Shown one piece after another: positions 38,189 through 63,647 of a stretch of DNA of 64,000 bases. This DNA is from Diadema setosum (lineage: Eukaryota; Echinodermata; Echinoidea; Diadematoida; Diadematidae), in assembly GCF_964275005.1 (NCBI RefSeq), contig NC_092698.1:28995447-29059446 (forward strand). Direction: 5' to 3'. Both the position numbers and the translations under genes were made by a program. Positions within the stretch are counted from its first letter, which is position 1; every line of letters starts with the position of its first letter. Below the pieces are notes generated by a model that was not told the origin of the DNA, ran no database searches, and worked only from the letters and a program-made list of their open reading frames with translations.

Positions 38189-38194
38189 AATAAA
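38189..38194 (+). terminator. AATAAA polyadenylation signal, likely for ATXN7L3
   Basis: First canonical hexamer after the ATXN7L3 stop codon, about 0.9 kb downstream, followed within 25-50 bp by T/G-rich sequence. Confidence 0.5.
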
Positions 38195-38215
38195 GACTTT
38201 ATTCTGTGGACCTTT

Positions 38216-41200
38216 GTGGGTCAACTCTGATGTTCTGAGTTTGGAAGATTGAAACTCAGAAATGTGTGTGATGCTCTGAAAAAAATATTCTGGAATGCCT
38301 GGTGAACATGATTCCCCAGATCAAGCGTACAGCACGATAACAAATGAGTGTGTTTATGCGATAACATAGAATATTCCCCATTCTTTTTATGATGTCATGG
38401 ACGTAAAGACACAATTACCAATTCCTGGTGATATACCATTTTGTTGTCTATTTCCATGCTCTTCTACCGTGATGATAATACATGTAATATAAAAACAGGC
38501 TTATAATCAGTGCTGCAGTTGCTGTAGATAAAATACTAACTAAATTTGCATGTTGTGAAAAAAAGTTGAAAAACGATTTGTAGGCTAAAACCAGTGCACA
38601 TGAATGCTCCCTTGAATACTTCTTTGTAGAGTACCAAAGTGTGATGTCAAAGCCTTTCATCACCTTGGAAACTGGTTTAAAAAAAACTCACATGGTTTTG
38701 TCTGTGAACACTATTGCTGCTAACGATGCTCGCACCGGTTCCAACCCAAGCTATAACAAAAGACTGTGACATCATCATTTAGGTACTCTATTATCTGAAT
38801 GATACATAACTCTTTAACTGTTGTGCCTGTCATGTATGCACTTTATCCCCAAACCATTTTTTCACCATTTTTTGTTTACAAAAAATAAAACAAAACAAAA
38901 CGAAAATTCTCATGTATGATTTTGATGCAGCTGACAGTGTCCCACACATAAAATCTTGCGATGGGTTGGAATGACTGGAAGTTCACACTTTCTTTGGAGA
39001 ATATAGGTGTGAGATCATCATGTGAAGCCCAAGTTTTATTTGACACAGTACATGGGCATGAATGTAAAAGTAAACCCTGTCCCATGTTACCCTTTGGGTA
39101 AGGTTTAGTGATATTTAAAAGCCATCCAGCAATCCACTTATCATGGATTTAGGTGTGTGGATTGTTGTCCTGGCTATTGAGAATGAGACTACTACCTTTA
39201 ATGTATTGTGTCCCGATGATGACCCAAACATTCTCAGAATGTGAAAAGGAACTGAAATGCTTTGAGTAGTGAGAGACTTAAAGTGTAGTGAGAACTATGG
39301 GAAATAACACATCAATATGTGTGTATCTTTCAGAAGACATATCAGTAGGAAATTACTATTCTAAATCTTAAGCTGTTAACCATCTGCCAGAAAAAACAAC
39401 AACAACAACAACAACAAAAATGTTCATCAACATAGATCAGAAGATTGACAATGTTTTACTACTTGTCAGACATTATCAGAATTATTTAAATGATGTTAGC
39501 TGCAATATATATAATGTCTGTACCACAAAATCATAAGCAGTGATGTATATTCAGGGTTGCTGCTCTTACAACAAAGAGGTGTGCATCTTCATTTGCTGGC
39601 ATACAGTGACCAATGCTGTAAACTTAATTTCCAAATGTATGTCGCATGAAAGTGTGGGGTGTTCTTCAAAAGACGCAGGCCCATTCCTGCCTGAAATTAC
39701 CACCTGTCCAGCACATATATGTTTCTTTGCAAAGAGTCCATAGTCACAATGTTGAATTTGTGTACCATATCTTTCTGAGGCTACTGTGACTCGAAATTAG
39801 TGCAGAATACGGGTAGATTCAAAGAGCCTTCTTTTGCTGGCATTTCTCACCCGGAAGGCAGTTTGAATTAAACTTAGCACATGTACTTCGTAACCTATTT
39901 GGTTGGTAAGATTCAGATAAGTTCTAATCATGTAGATTTGTAGTTATGTTTTTTATTGCATTTTAAGCACCTCATCAGGATGTGTTAAAGTGCTCTACGT
40001 GATTAGTACTGTCCTGTGGTCACTGGAATCCAACAGTCACCCACACTAAACTCACTCCACTTCCGTGTGAGCATTTTAGTTGGTCTCCCTCATTGTGGAT
40101 GGGAGTGTCTCTCTCAAGGACATGTGCCATGTCAGGTCTTGAACCGTGGACTTTCCTTTGCAAAAAGTACATCACACAAACCACTAGACGATCATTCCCC
40201 CCACTCTTAAAAATTGAGTGTCAATTACAGTGTGTTGGAAAGTTGACAAAACTTGCAATCTGAAGACTTTATATACCGGTATCATACGACAGTAATGTAG
40301 ACATATTTGCAATTACAAAGTATTTGAAAGAAGCAGTGAAAATTGTTTCAAATAAGGTTGCCATGGAGCCAAATTTTCACAGCTGCCCAGCTTATGGTTC
40401 TTGTGCAGACATGCAACAAAAAAAGCCACCTCAAATACTTCTTTTCTGTGTGTGATGTCAAAAGTAGTTCATGATGCACTCACACAGGTAATTCAAGTAT
40501 GTTGTGTCTCACTCATAGATATCCTGCAATACTGCTCGTTCTTTGGCAATATAATGCGAGCATCTAGGGGATAAAAGTGCAGTGCCATTGGCAGAACAAT
40601 GTAATGATAGCAAAAAATAACACGACAAAACACAAACCTACCCACACGCATGCACGCACACACACACACACACACAAAAATACACAAAAAAAAAACACAC
40701 ACACACACACACACGACATCAGTCGAATAATTTCACTGCCATTTAGATGGTGCTATCCTTTTTTTTTCTCCCCACAAAATGATAGAGTATATGGTATTTA
40801 GAAAGTGCACAGTTTTTATTTAGTGCCATGTTCAGATATCCAAGTAGGTATGTTTTCTCTTATCATATGACTCGACTGCATGGGTTACAACCATACACAG
40901 TGTAGATCAAATGTGTGGCTGCGAAGGTCATGTCATGGTATGGTGGACGAGTCATACTTGTAGAGAGAAAGTTTGAATTGAGGTTCTAGAATACTTTGAC
41001 TGCAAAACAAAACATCGTATTCTATCGCTATATGTGAGACTGCACAATAACTTGTAATATGTGTGTGTATGTTTACCTGGGACATGTGTCCTGTATAACT
41101 TGAGGAAAAAGCACAACTTCTCTTCATTATGCCAAGTGTTTTGCCCCAATAAACATGTATATGTTTTCAGTGGGGGCTTTGAATGATCCCGTACTTGCTA

Positions 41201-42499
41201 AAAAAAAATGTGTAAACATCTTACTTATGACATAAATATTGCATGATCATATAGAAGGAAAATATACCTACCCCCCAAGATTGCCAATAATCACTCCTAT
41301 ACGGGTATGAAAAGGGTTTTGGATGCCAAAATTGCTCAGTTTCCTTCATCATAATTATTTGTCTTCTCCCAAAGTTCTATCCAGTGTGTTTGAAACTGCT
41401 TTCATTGCTATACAACATGGAAAGTGACTCACTGAGCTTTTTTTTTTTTTTTTTTTTGTCCCGCCAGTAAAGTTTTACAGCCTCCATGAAGAAAGTTAAT
41501 GAGTGGTCTATTTTGTGTGTATCCTCATTTATTTTTGTGAAGGTATCAGGAAGATATTTGTAAACACACTCCTAAAATAGAAACTTGACATTTTCATTTG
41601 CCAGAGTCAAAGTCAGCCTCATGATCAAACATTATTTTCATAGATGCCATTCATATTCTAGAAAACCTCATGCGGATGGAATTTTGTTGAAACTGAAAGG
41701 CAGACATAAAGAGGGATTTTGCTCTTGTAAAAAAATATATGTCATTCAGTGCCCCATAGACTGAATACATGGGTCATTTGGTCCTCGCAAGCGGAAGATT
41801 TCTTGTAAGCTGTAAGCATGTGATCTTTGTTTTTGTCCTGATGCTTGCTTGTTTGTGATCTCCTAAGACTTCACTGCTATACCAATGTAAGTTTAGCAGA
41901 TAGGGTCTTATGTTTGATAGAAGCCATTTTATTCTGGAATGATGACACCTCCTTTCTGTATGAACCATGCCCATATTTGAATCGTGTCTAATCGCTGCAG
42001 CCGATTCATATCATCATCATAAACCTATGACAAATTACTCTGTTGTCATATGTGCCAACATCCCACCACTTTTAACGCACTTATGAAATGCGAATATTAT
42101 GTGGTTTGTTGAAATTCGTTGAAATGACAAATAAAACTACCAAAGAACACTTACAGCATGCCTCATGTTCTTTCTTTTTTCCCCCTTTCTATATGTAAAT
42201 GTGGTCACAGTATTATTATTATTTTTTTTTTTTTTTTTGGGGGGGGGGGATCAGCACCTATGTGGTGTCTAGAACCTAGGAAATAAGTTTTGTATTAGTT
42301 GTCTTCCATCTTGTTTTCCACCTACGATATGATATGTTTTACGAAACCCATGCTTCTTCATTTAAGGCTTTACTTTGGGCTTTTGATTGTACACACTGTA
42401 TTTGTTTTGTTTCTCCTGCCAAAGCTAGAAAACAAAAAAGAGAGGGAAGGGGCTGAAACTCACAAACTCTTTGAGATCGTAGAGCTCACATGCTTTCAC
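38216..42499. other. 4.3-kb stretch without recognised gene
   Basis: Intergenic, or extended 3' UTR of ATXN7L3. It contains an AAC run (39,402-39,420), a CA run (40,646-40,714), T runs at 41,440 and 42,220, and a T/G block at 42,222-42,250. Open frames of 60-75 codons on both strands lack domains. Confidence 0.5.
40646..40714. repeat. (CA)n microsatellite
   Basis: Two CA runs separated by an A-rich spacer. Confidence 0.9.
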
Positions 42500-42665
42500 A
42501 GTGGTGGATCCAGAGGGGAGCGCACTGGGCGCACGCCTCCTCTTTATTTCTTGTTAAAACAAAAGAAATAAAAACAAAACAAAATGGGGGGGGGGGGGGG
42601 CACGTGCACCCCCTTTAATTTTGTAAAGGCGCCTCCCCTTTACGGAATTTCTGGATCTGCCCCTG
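42500..42665. mobile_element. hAT-like non-autonomous element, short copy
   Basis: It starts CAGTGGTGGATCCAGAG and ends TCTGGATCTGCCCCTG. It contains a G run of about 16 and the CACCCCCTTTAATTTTGTA segment shared with the 21.1-kb copy. The TTTCA on each side could be a short or worn target duplication. Confidence 0.65.
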
Positions 42666-43798
42666 TTTCATGCTTGTTTCCTCCAGCTCATTTGTTTGTA
42701 GTGCCAACCACGATAATTATCTGTATTGAGCACAATGTCTTCTCTACTTTTCATTTCTGCAAAAAGGAAGAATGTGTGACCTTTCAAGTTTATAGACCCC
42801 AAGATTTGACTTGCTTGAAGCTCCTGCAGTTTTCCAGATACTTTTGTGATTAACTTGAGGAAAAGAGGAGATTGACATGATTACTCAATTTTAACTCACT
42901 TCACTCCCCCAATTGCTTCTCTTTTATCCATTCTCTCTCCTGTTCACCCCTCACACAATCACACCAACAACACACATAGTATACACACATTTCTTTTTTC
43001 TTTATTCTTAATTCGACGTAGAACAGTGAAACCCCTTTTCCTATAACGAGGTCTGTGGGACCGTCAATATTACTTTGTTATAACCGGTACCTCGTTATAA
43101 CCGTACACATCAAAAACAAAGAAAAACATAAGCGCACAATCATATACACAGTGTGTAAAATCAAACAAGCTCAGTACTGAAGTGTTTATTACATATACAC
43201 ACAAAAAGAAAGTTGTAGAATTGTTTATTAGATCAGTGAAGTAACAGTTACATTATGTCATAATTTTCACCTGGAATAAAAAAAAAAAAAAAAGAAGTGG
43301 AAATTTACTTTACAGAGAGGGAGACTGAATGAACTGAATTACAGGCAAGAAGAAATTCTTACCTAATTTCTGTGAACAAGCAAGCCAGATCATGATAGTA
43401 AGGTGACTTCATTACCCCCATCTTATTTATGTGATTGTGTGTGAAATTACACTTTTGGGAACATTTTTGAAATTCATTCTCTGCTTATTTCTGTTTGGTT
43501 TTTTTTTTACTTCTAGAAAAGTTAACTGAAGCTGAAATGGAGTTCACCTTGATGTATGTGGTGGTTGGAAGGGAAAGTAGCATACAAGGGTACTGTATGT
43601 GAAATGGAAGAGCAGGACAACACATGGGCAGATAATCTGTATTTTGAGTGCTCCTTTCCTTTTTGTTCTGTTAGCCTAACTTACCTCATACACATGGTTA
43701 CAGCCTGTGAGATTTGCAATATATCTCGAGTAAAATTAATCTTTTTATATAGGCCCTGAATTCGATCTTCTGTATCACGATACCCTCTTTATATTATG
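42666..43798. other. Intergenic stretch with a pogo-like MITE fragment
   Basis: Apart from the fragment at 43,024-43,106 and A-rich runs there is no recognisable feature. Confidence 0.5.
43024..43106. mobile_element. Fragment of a pogo/Tigger-like MITE
   Basis: CAGTGAAACCCCTTTTCCTA, then TATAACGAGGTC and CCTCGTTATAACCG, match the CAGT(N)4CCC...TTATAACGA style of pogo/Tigger terminal repeats. A fuller relative lies at 57,086. The other end is not found. Confidence 0.5.
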
Positions 43799-44150
43799 AA
43801 AGGACAAGTCCACCATCATAGACATATGGGTTGAGTGAATTCAGCAATATTTTTAGAACACATCAGTCAGACTTTGAGGAACATCGGACAATCCGTTCAA
43901 AGTTATGAATTCTTGAAGTTTCTGCTCAGTCACAGCTGGATGCAGAAAACTACTACAGCTTGTGATGTCACATTTGTACAACGATAATAAAGAAAGAATA
44001 AAGAAAATTCAACACATTTTCACTTTTCTTGCATAAAACAAGAACATCCGACTTCTCTCTTTCAGAGTGCAGGGGGAATAATATTACTCTTAACATTCGT
44101 CTCAGTAACAAGTTGAAGAAATTGGGAATGTGCACTTTATTCACATGCCA
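43799..44150. mobile_element. MITE, family B, partial copy
   Basis: It shares with 17,539-18,115 the GGTTGAGTGAATTCAG-like block, AGAACACATCAGT, ACTTTGAGGAA, and, in inverse, ATTATTCCCCCTGC and TCAACTTG...TACTGA. Only one arm and the core remain. It lies about 180 bp from the tRNA gene. Confidence 0.65.
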
Positions 44151-44331
44151 AGCACAAGCAAAACAAAATATGAATATCTCAGTATTCATTCAAATATTTG
44201 GAAATTGTTTCTGCACAAAGTCGCATGATTGTTATCTTCACATTTTACACACAAAGTCTAAAGCAGAAGAACGTGACAAAAAAAAAACACAAAAAACTAC
44301 CCCAAAAAACTAAAATGTGGCAAAACAGAAG

Positions 44332-44403
44332 AGGTCCCACCGAGACTTGAACTCGGATCGCTGGATTCAAAGTCCAGAGTGCTAACCATTACACCATGGG
44401 ACC
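44332..44403 (-). tRNA. tRNA-Gln (anticodon TTG)
   Basis: A complete 72-nt cloverleaf on the - strand. The acceptor stem is GGTCCCA/TGGGACC, the D arm contains TGGTGTAATGGTTAGCA, the anticodon stem-loop is CTGGA-CTTTGAA-TCCAG with anticodon TTG (44,368-44,370), and the T arm is CCGAG-TTCAAGT-CTCGG. Internal A and B boxes for RNA polymerase III are intact. A TTTT terminator follows about 7 nt downstream on the - strand. No intron. It looks functional and is nearly identical to vertebrate tRNA-Gln(TTG). Confidence 0.96.
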
Positions 44404-44689
44404 ACGGTTGAGTTGCAGGTTTGAAATAAAAATAATATACTCAAAATTAGTCGACCAAATAATTAGATACTTAATTTTGTCTCCAGTTTCGAGCTTTCAT
44501 TCGAAGAGTGATATGGAAAGTGGAAGTTGAAATGTAATGGATAGAACTATTTATTAGTGATTATTGGAATAACATGCTTTCCATATCTCTTTGTACAAGT
44601 ATCTATCACACACACAACCATTTTTGTTTTGTTTCCTATCATTCTAGCCTTTTGCTGTGCACTGCGCTATACTATCTTAGTCAAATACT

Positions 44690-45110
44690 AGTACTAGTAC
44701 ATGTACTGTTGCACAGGACAAGTACAGGTCTCGTGCATCTGCGATATGTACCGTACCAGGAACATGCGATGACTTTCGGAGCGCGTGCGTGCGTGCGACC
44801 CACGGGTACTAGTGTCAGTTTTAGCTCGCCGATCGCACATAGCAATTGCGACAACGATGAAAATTACGTTCCACGGCACGACCCTAATGCATAGCGTATT
44901 GAGAATTGACCGAGACTAACTACCTACCCGATCTACCGTCCGTACCACTACACTGCGTATATATTGGGGCTACACATCATTTGCGCCTGTTCCAATCTAC
45001 TAACTTGAGAAACACAATGAAAGACGTATATTTTGGCGATCATTCAACGGGTGGATTTCGAATGAAGGTACTGAGTGCAGTAGTAAAGATGATGTTGTAT
45101 CTGTAAGTGG
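44690..45110 (+). promoter_or_regulatory. CpG-rich patch, candidate CUL1 promoter/first exon
   Basis: An island of raised GC and CpG (for example GCGCGTGCGTGCGTGCGACC near 44,783, and CTCGCCGATCGCACATAGC) in AT-rich surroundings, upstream of the CUL1 leader exon. It could be the start region of CUL1, whose leader exon at 48,719 needs an upstream donor. No donor was fixed. A promoter of another transcript is equally possible. Confidence 0.3.
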
Positions 45111-45719
45111 TAAGATTCTGTAATTGTCACTTCTACTAGACTGATTTCGAATGGCTCTGAGTCTGATGTCATAATGAAATCTGGGTTATCGTCCTTCACT
45201 TGGTACTCGGTCGGTCACTGTGAAGTCAAACGCAAGCCTGTGCATGACATGTCGATGTAAAGTTGTCTAAAACAAGATCTCTAGTCTATTTACTTGTGGG
45301 TATTGTGATACTTGATGGGGGGGGGGGGGGGGCTTCTTCTCAGCGTTAATTTACATAATCAAGCAGTTGACTGAATTCGTAAATTGTAGTCTCGACCATG
45401 GCTACACTGTCACTGTCACAAAACGAAATGATCGATTTACCGACAGCCAGCCATCACTCGGCAGTCTCCCAGTGTTTGAACTCTCTGTGAATACGGTATA
45501 TCTTGCTAGGCAATCTAAATTTGTTCTTCTAAGTATGGCATACTGAGTATAGATCCAGGCAATCATGTACTTTATGGCCCTATATTATTGGTAGTAATGG
45601 CGGTACCAGGTTCCCCGTGTGCCAATGCCAAGGACGCCTGTGATATCCCATGCATGAACCACCACGCACTGAGCAGCCAGCAAGCTTTGCTGACATGGAA
45701 TCTAACGCCAGTTACCATC

Positions 45720-46150
45720 AAATCGCCATTTTTTTAAAAGGTTATGAAACATAACAGATAAAACTGATGTTTTATCCTTTGATGATCTCATCATGTGAAA
45801 ATCAAAAATTTCACCTTTCTCTTCCAGTTCCATGCAGTTTGAGATGAAAACAACTCATTAATTTACAGAGAAAAGCATCATGTTTGGTATTTTCCATCCA
45901 GCGACCTGACAAGAGTACTAACGTTAGCAATGAGTCGCCAGCAGCGTGCAGTTTGCATCCTCAGATCCGCATGCACAGCCTTGTGCTATTTTTTTATAAA
46001 GATTGTCAAACATATTAAACACTGCCCTAGAAACAAGTAAAACTAATATTTCATCCTTTGATAATCTCCTCATGTGAAAATTAAAATTCTCACCCCTTTC
46101 TCTTTCATGCAGTTTGTGATAAAAAAAAAAAAAAAAAAAACGCCAGCGTG
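45720..46150. repeat. Diverged tandem duplication, period about 280 bp
   Basis: AACTGATGTTTTATCCTTTG...ATGTGAAAATCAAAA (from 45,762) reappears as AACTAATATTTCATCCTTTG...ATGTGAAAATTAAAA (from 46,041). Both are followed by CACC-CTTTCTCTT and ATGCAGTTTG. Flanks share CGCCAG. Confidence 0.6.
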
Positions 46151-47314
46151 CAGCTCAGGAGTACCCAAGCGGCGCGCACATGGAAATGATTGCTTTTAGC
46201 ATTTGCAGATTATCAAAAGTGACGCACACGCCGCACACACTATGAAGCACTTCAAATTAATTAGTGCAGCGATGGACAGGTTTTGCAGTCAGAGATGCAA
46301 ATTTTGCCCCATGGACATTGCGTGATGTATGGATTGTAATACCAAATTTTGATAGACTTAAGCAATCAATTTCATGTAAGTGAAATGTAAAGTTTGAGGT
46401 AGAATATGAAATTTTTGATTATTTTTAGCTATTTCCAAGGGTGTTGCTACACATGTATGAAATTGTATGGACTCTTCAGATGCCATGCAAAGCATGGTAG
46501 GTTTGACTTGTATGCTTGTTTTGAGGTGGAAGGTAGAACATCAACATGGTCAATAATACTTAACAAGGTCAAACAGAAGCAGATCTTCATCTTGATTGTT
46601 GAGATTTGTGACGTTTACCCAACATCTCTTAACTCACAAACAACTTGTCTGATAATTTTTGGTATGATGCTCTAGTATATGATCCATTATATGCCAGCTA
46701 CTATGTATCGATTATCACATATTTGTTTTACATGTAGTGAGCAACATTTTGCTCGATAATGGAGATACATGTGTCATAATTGATCTGCGGTTATACCTCT
46801 CCATAAACATGGTAATGTATTTCTCTTTCAGAAGTTTACAGCGTACTGCAGCGCTGACAAAATGAATCAGTTCCCAAAACTTCCAAGAGGCAATTAATGC
46901 TGCAGCTGCAGCAACTTTATACATTTCTCCACTAATCTGCAAGATAGACCTGTGATGTTTATCATTAGCACCCATTTTGTTCTTTTTTTTTTACAAGATG
47001 GCAGGATAATATGTCTCTGGACTGCATATTGAAAATATTTGTGATCTCCTTACAAAAATATCTTCATACATGTACCTTGATTTTATGTGAATCTAGAACA
47101 ATAGCTTGTACATGTTTGTTTATTTGGTGTGGTCTGTGTCAATGATGCATTTTGTCAAACATCACACCACACATTTTTCAAATATTCACACTGTTTGGAC
47201 AAAATCCCCTCAACTTGAATGTACTTCTGGGCATAAAGTAGAGAATTCTGTGAATTAGCCTATCCCATAAATGTCCACATTCACACAACGTGATCCTATG
47301 TCATCACAATTTTT
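46151..47314. other. Gene-free stretch
   Basis: Intergenic, or CUL1 5' intron. No exon recognised; open frames of 86-89 codons have no domain. Confidence 0.45.
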
Positions 47315-48312
47315 ATGCCTCCACCAAGGAAGTGGCCGGAGGCATTATGTTTTCGGGTCGTCCGTCCGTCCATATGTCCGTACGTCCGTCCGTAGGTCCG
47401 TACGTCCGTCCGTTTTGTTTTTGTTGATATCTCAAGAACCGTTATGTGGTTTTGCATCAAACTTGGTATGAGGGTATATCCTGGGGGGATGATACTTTTT
47501 TTTTTATTTTAGGGTCACGGGGTCAAAGGTCACAGGTTATTTTGTGAAAAAAAGAAATTTCATGTTTTTCTCCATATCTCGCAAATGGTTCAAGGTATCT
47601 TCATGGAACTTAGTATATATGCATGTACCAATGGGCAATGATCATCTAGGGAAGTTGGGGGTCATGGGTCAAAGGTCAGGGGATCAAAGGTCAAGGTCAA
47701 CTCCTCAAAATATCACTACTTTCCTTATATTTATGCAATGCCTGAAGGATTTTTTTTTTAACTTGATGTATGCATTTATAACCCAATATATATTCTGTGG
47801 GAAGTTTCTTGCCAAAAGGTCAAAGGTCAAAAGGTCAAGTGAAAGTGCTAAATTGCACTTCTTCCTCCATATCTCAAAAGTAACTGAAGGTATTATCATG
47901 AAACTTACATATTTATGCCTGTTTTGCCTAACAGTGATTCTCTTTGGAACTGTGAGGTCAAAGGTCAAAGGCCAGGTTTAGATAATACTATTTTACTATT
48001 TGATACTGAAATTATACTTTTTCTCAATACCTTGAAAATTACTCAATGCATAAACTTATAAAAGGGTCAAATGTCAAGTAAAAATCATCAGTTCCCCCAA
48101 ATACCTGCACTCTGACATTTTAATCATTCCAATTGAACCTAGTTCTAGGAAAGTAAACACTCAGCACATTTGTGGCAAACCTGTCATTTTAATATTTTGC
48201 CAATTGTGTGAAACTGTCATCACACATTGTCAAGACATTGTACTATAGACCTATTAGGAGAACCATGCATTATGGCGGAGGCATACACCAGTCGCCGTAG
48301 CGACATTTCTAG
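47315..48312. mobile_element. 1-kb modular repeat element with DR1 (AGGTCAAAGGTCA) motifs
   Basis: The left end has GGCATTATGTTTTCGGG and a GTCCGTCCGTCC run (47,358-47,415). The right end has CATTATGGCGGAGGCATACA and CGCCGTAGCGACATTTCTAG. GCCTCC/GGAGGC plus CATTATG form the inverted ends. Between them are modules of about 100-120 bp, each starting ATATCTCA/G and passing through a CATGAAACTT-like segment to GGTCAAAGGTCA. Perfect or near-perfect DR1 motifs are at 47,520-47,532, 47,666-47,678, 47,817-47,829 and 47,955-47,967. No credible gene; the frames across it change with each module. Confidence 0.65.
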
Positions 48313-48718
48313 TTACAGTGATAAACTGAGCTTCTAGCCTTTGTTTTTGCAACATTCACATGATTTCCAGAAAGGCATATAAAGATAGTCATTGAAATAG
48401 CAGAAAAAGAATTTTAGCAATTGCTGTATCAATAGGTTATTGTGGATTATTTTATAACAGCAACCAACAGGATTTGTAGCAGGCTCCATGTCATTGTATG
48501 CATTTTTGCTGAGTCATGAATCCAGTGGTTGTACAATTATGCATGGAATTTAATGGAAATCAAGTCATTCACATAACAGTGACAATTATCTCAATGCTGA
48601 TATTGTTCCATTTTCATTTCATGCATTACAATGTCTTGATCTTATAAAACAGTACATGATTATCTGTGTAGCTTTGTATAAGAGACATTCACAGTTTTTG
48701 TTGATTTCTTCTGTCTAG
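48313..48718. other. Intronic or intergenic stretch before the CUL1 leader exon
   Basis: No feature recognised; ends in the polypyrimidine tract and TCTGTCTAG acceptor used by the 48,719 exon. Confidence 0.4.
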
Positions 48719-48789
48719 GTCAACTAAGACAGAAGAGTTTGTGCCACAGTTCCTCAGCTGATGTTGCATTGTTGGACACCATGGGAACA
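48719..48789 (+). other. Putative non-coding 5' UTR exon of CUL1
   Basis: A 71-nt segment bounded by a strong acceptor (TTCTTCTGTCTAG) and a strong donor (ACA|GTAAGTGC), 1.2 kb upstream of the CUL1 start. It contains a late ATG whose frame closes soon after the next acceptor. The following exon could start at 49,624 (after GTGCTACAG) or at 49,931 (after CAACTCCTAG). Transcript data would decide. Confidence 0.4.
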
Positions 48790-49958
48790 GTAAGTGCTTT
48801 CTTAACAGTCCGTTATGATGCATTTGTCTCAAATGTCTGTATGCTGTTCTTAGATTGTTGTATTTAACATGAAACATGTCTGCTGTCAGCCATGTAAACC
48901 TCTTTGTACAAACATACTGTAGTGGCAGTCAGACAGGTCAAAGTATTTTGAATGTGTTGTGACAATCTGTATAGAAGCATGCTGTTACCATGGTCAATAT
49001 AAATCATGGTATGTGGAACACTCATCTACAGTGTAGTGCCACCATTGACATGTGCATACTGAATAGTAGTTGTGATTTGTGCAGATGCCTACATGGCAAA
49101 ATGCCTTAGATAAGATATTGTAAAACATGTTTTGAGACTTTGTGCTGCCCGCTTTCATCATTGCTGCAAAGAAAAAAAATAATAAGTTACAGTTACCTTT
49201 CAAATGCTGTACAGGACAAATTTTTTGTTACTTTTATTGAACTGAATGTGGCAAGTTATTGTGGACTCCACTTCTTGTCTTTCTGTGTTTTCCCATGATT
49301 GGTGTTCATTTTACTGTGATCCATTTTGCATTCATTTGGTTCATAATTCTGATAGATTTTAGAGAAACTTAAACTTTGTTTAGTGCAACTGGGCCTTGGG
49401 TTATGCGATCCAATAACCAGTATAATTTGTTTAAGGTTGTCTGGTTAGGATGACCTAGAATGTTTTTGAACATCTTTATCCATGCATAGCAGCCAGTGTT
49501 GGTCAAAAATCATTCTGAGAGGAGACAGTGATTGTGAGTCTGATTGTGGGTCTATTTTTTATTACGATTGGGATTGTGATGTCTCACTGTAATGTGATAT
49601 TCTTTTCTTTCTTTGTGCTACAGCAACAATGACATCACTGACATCACTGACATGTTCACAGAATCAGATGCTGACATCAAGGGACGGCTGTACTCTATGG
49701 AAATGACAATCAGATATGTGGATTTCAGCTAGAATCTGTTGAGGTGTGGCCAGTGTTAATATCAAGAAGGTGGTAAAAGAAGGGTTTGCCAATACACGGC
49801 ATAAAGCAGAGGGAAAGAATCATTTGTTGATCATCTACAGTGCTGCTGACGGAGACGCCAGAACAGTCCCCAGACTCCATTTGAGGAAGCCTGTGTGATC
49901 TACGTCACTTCTTGGCTTGTGCAACTCCTAGGGGACATTGACTCGCACATATACCAGG

Positions 49959-63647
<13,689 letters not shown>

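Larger units (their letters stand above)
37293..38215 (+). other. ATXN7L3 3' UTR (inferred)
   Basis: From the stop codon to just past AATAAA at 38,189-38,194, followed by a T/G-rich stretch suitable as a cleavage region. It contains an AG-rich run (37,403-37,440) and the 153-bp tandem repeat at 37,809-38,115. Later AATAAA motifs (near 42,130) could give longer transcripts. Confidence 0.5.

Noticed and set aside
47544-47981. 145-codon frame across the 47-48 kb element
   Set aside because: The frame runs through repeated non-coding modules containing GGTCAAAGGTCA; its composition and module periodicity explain it.
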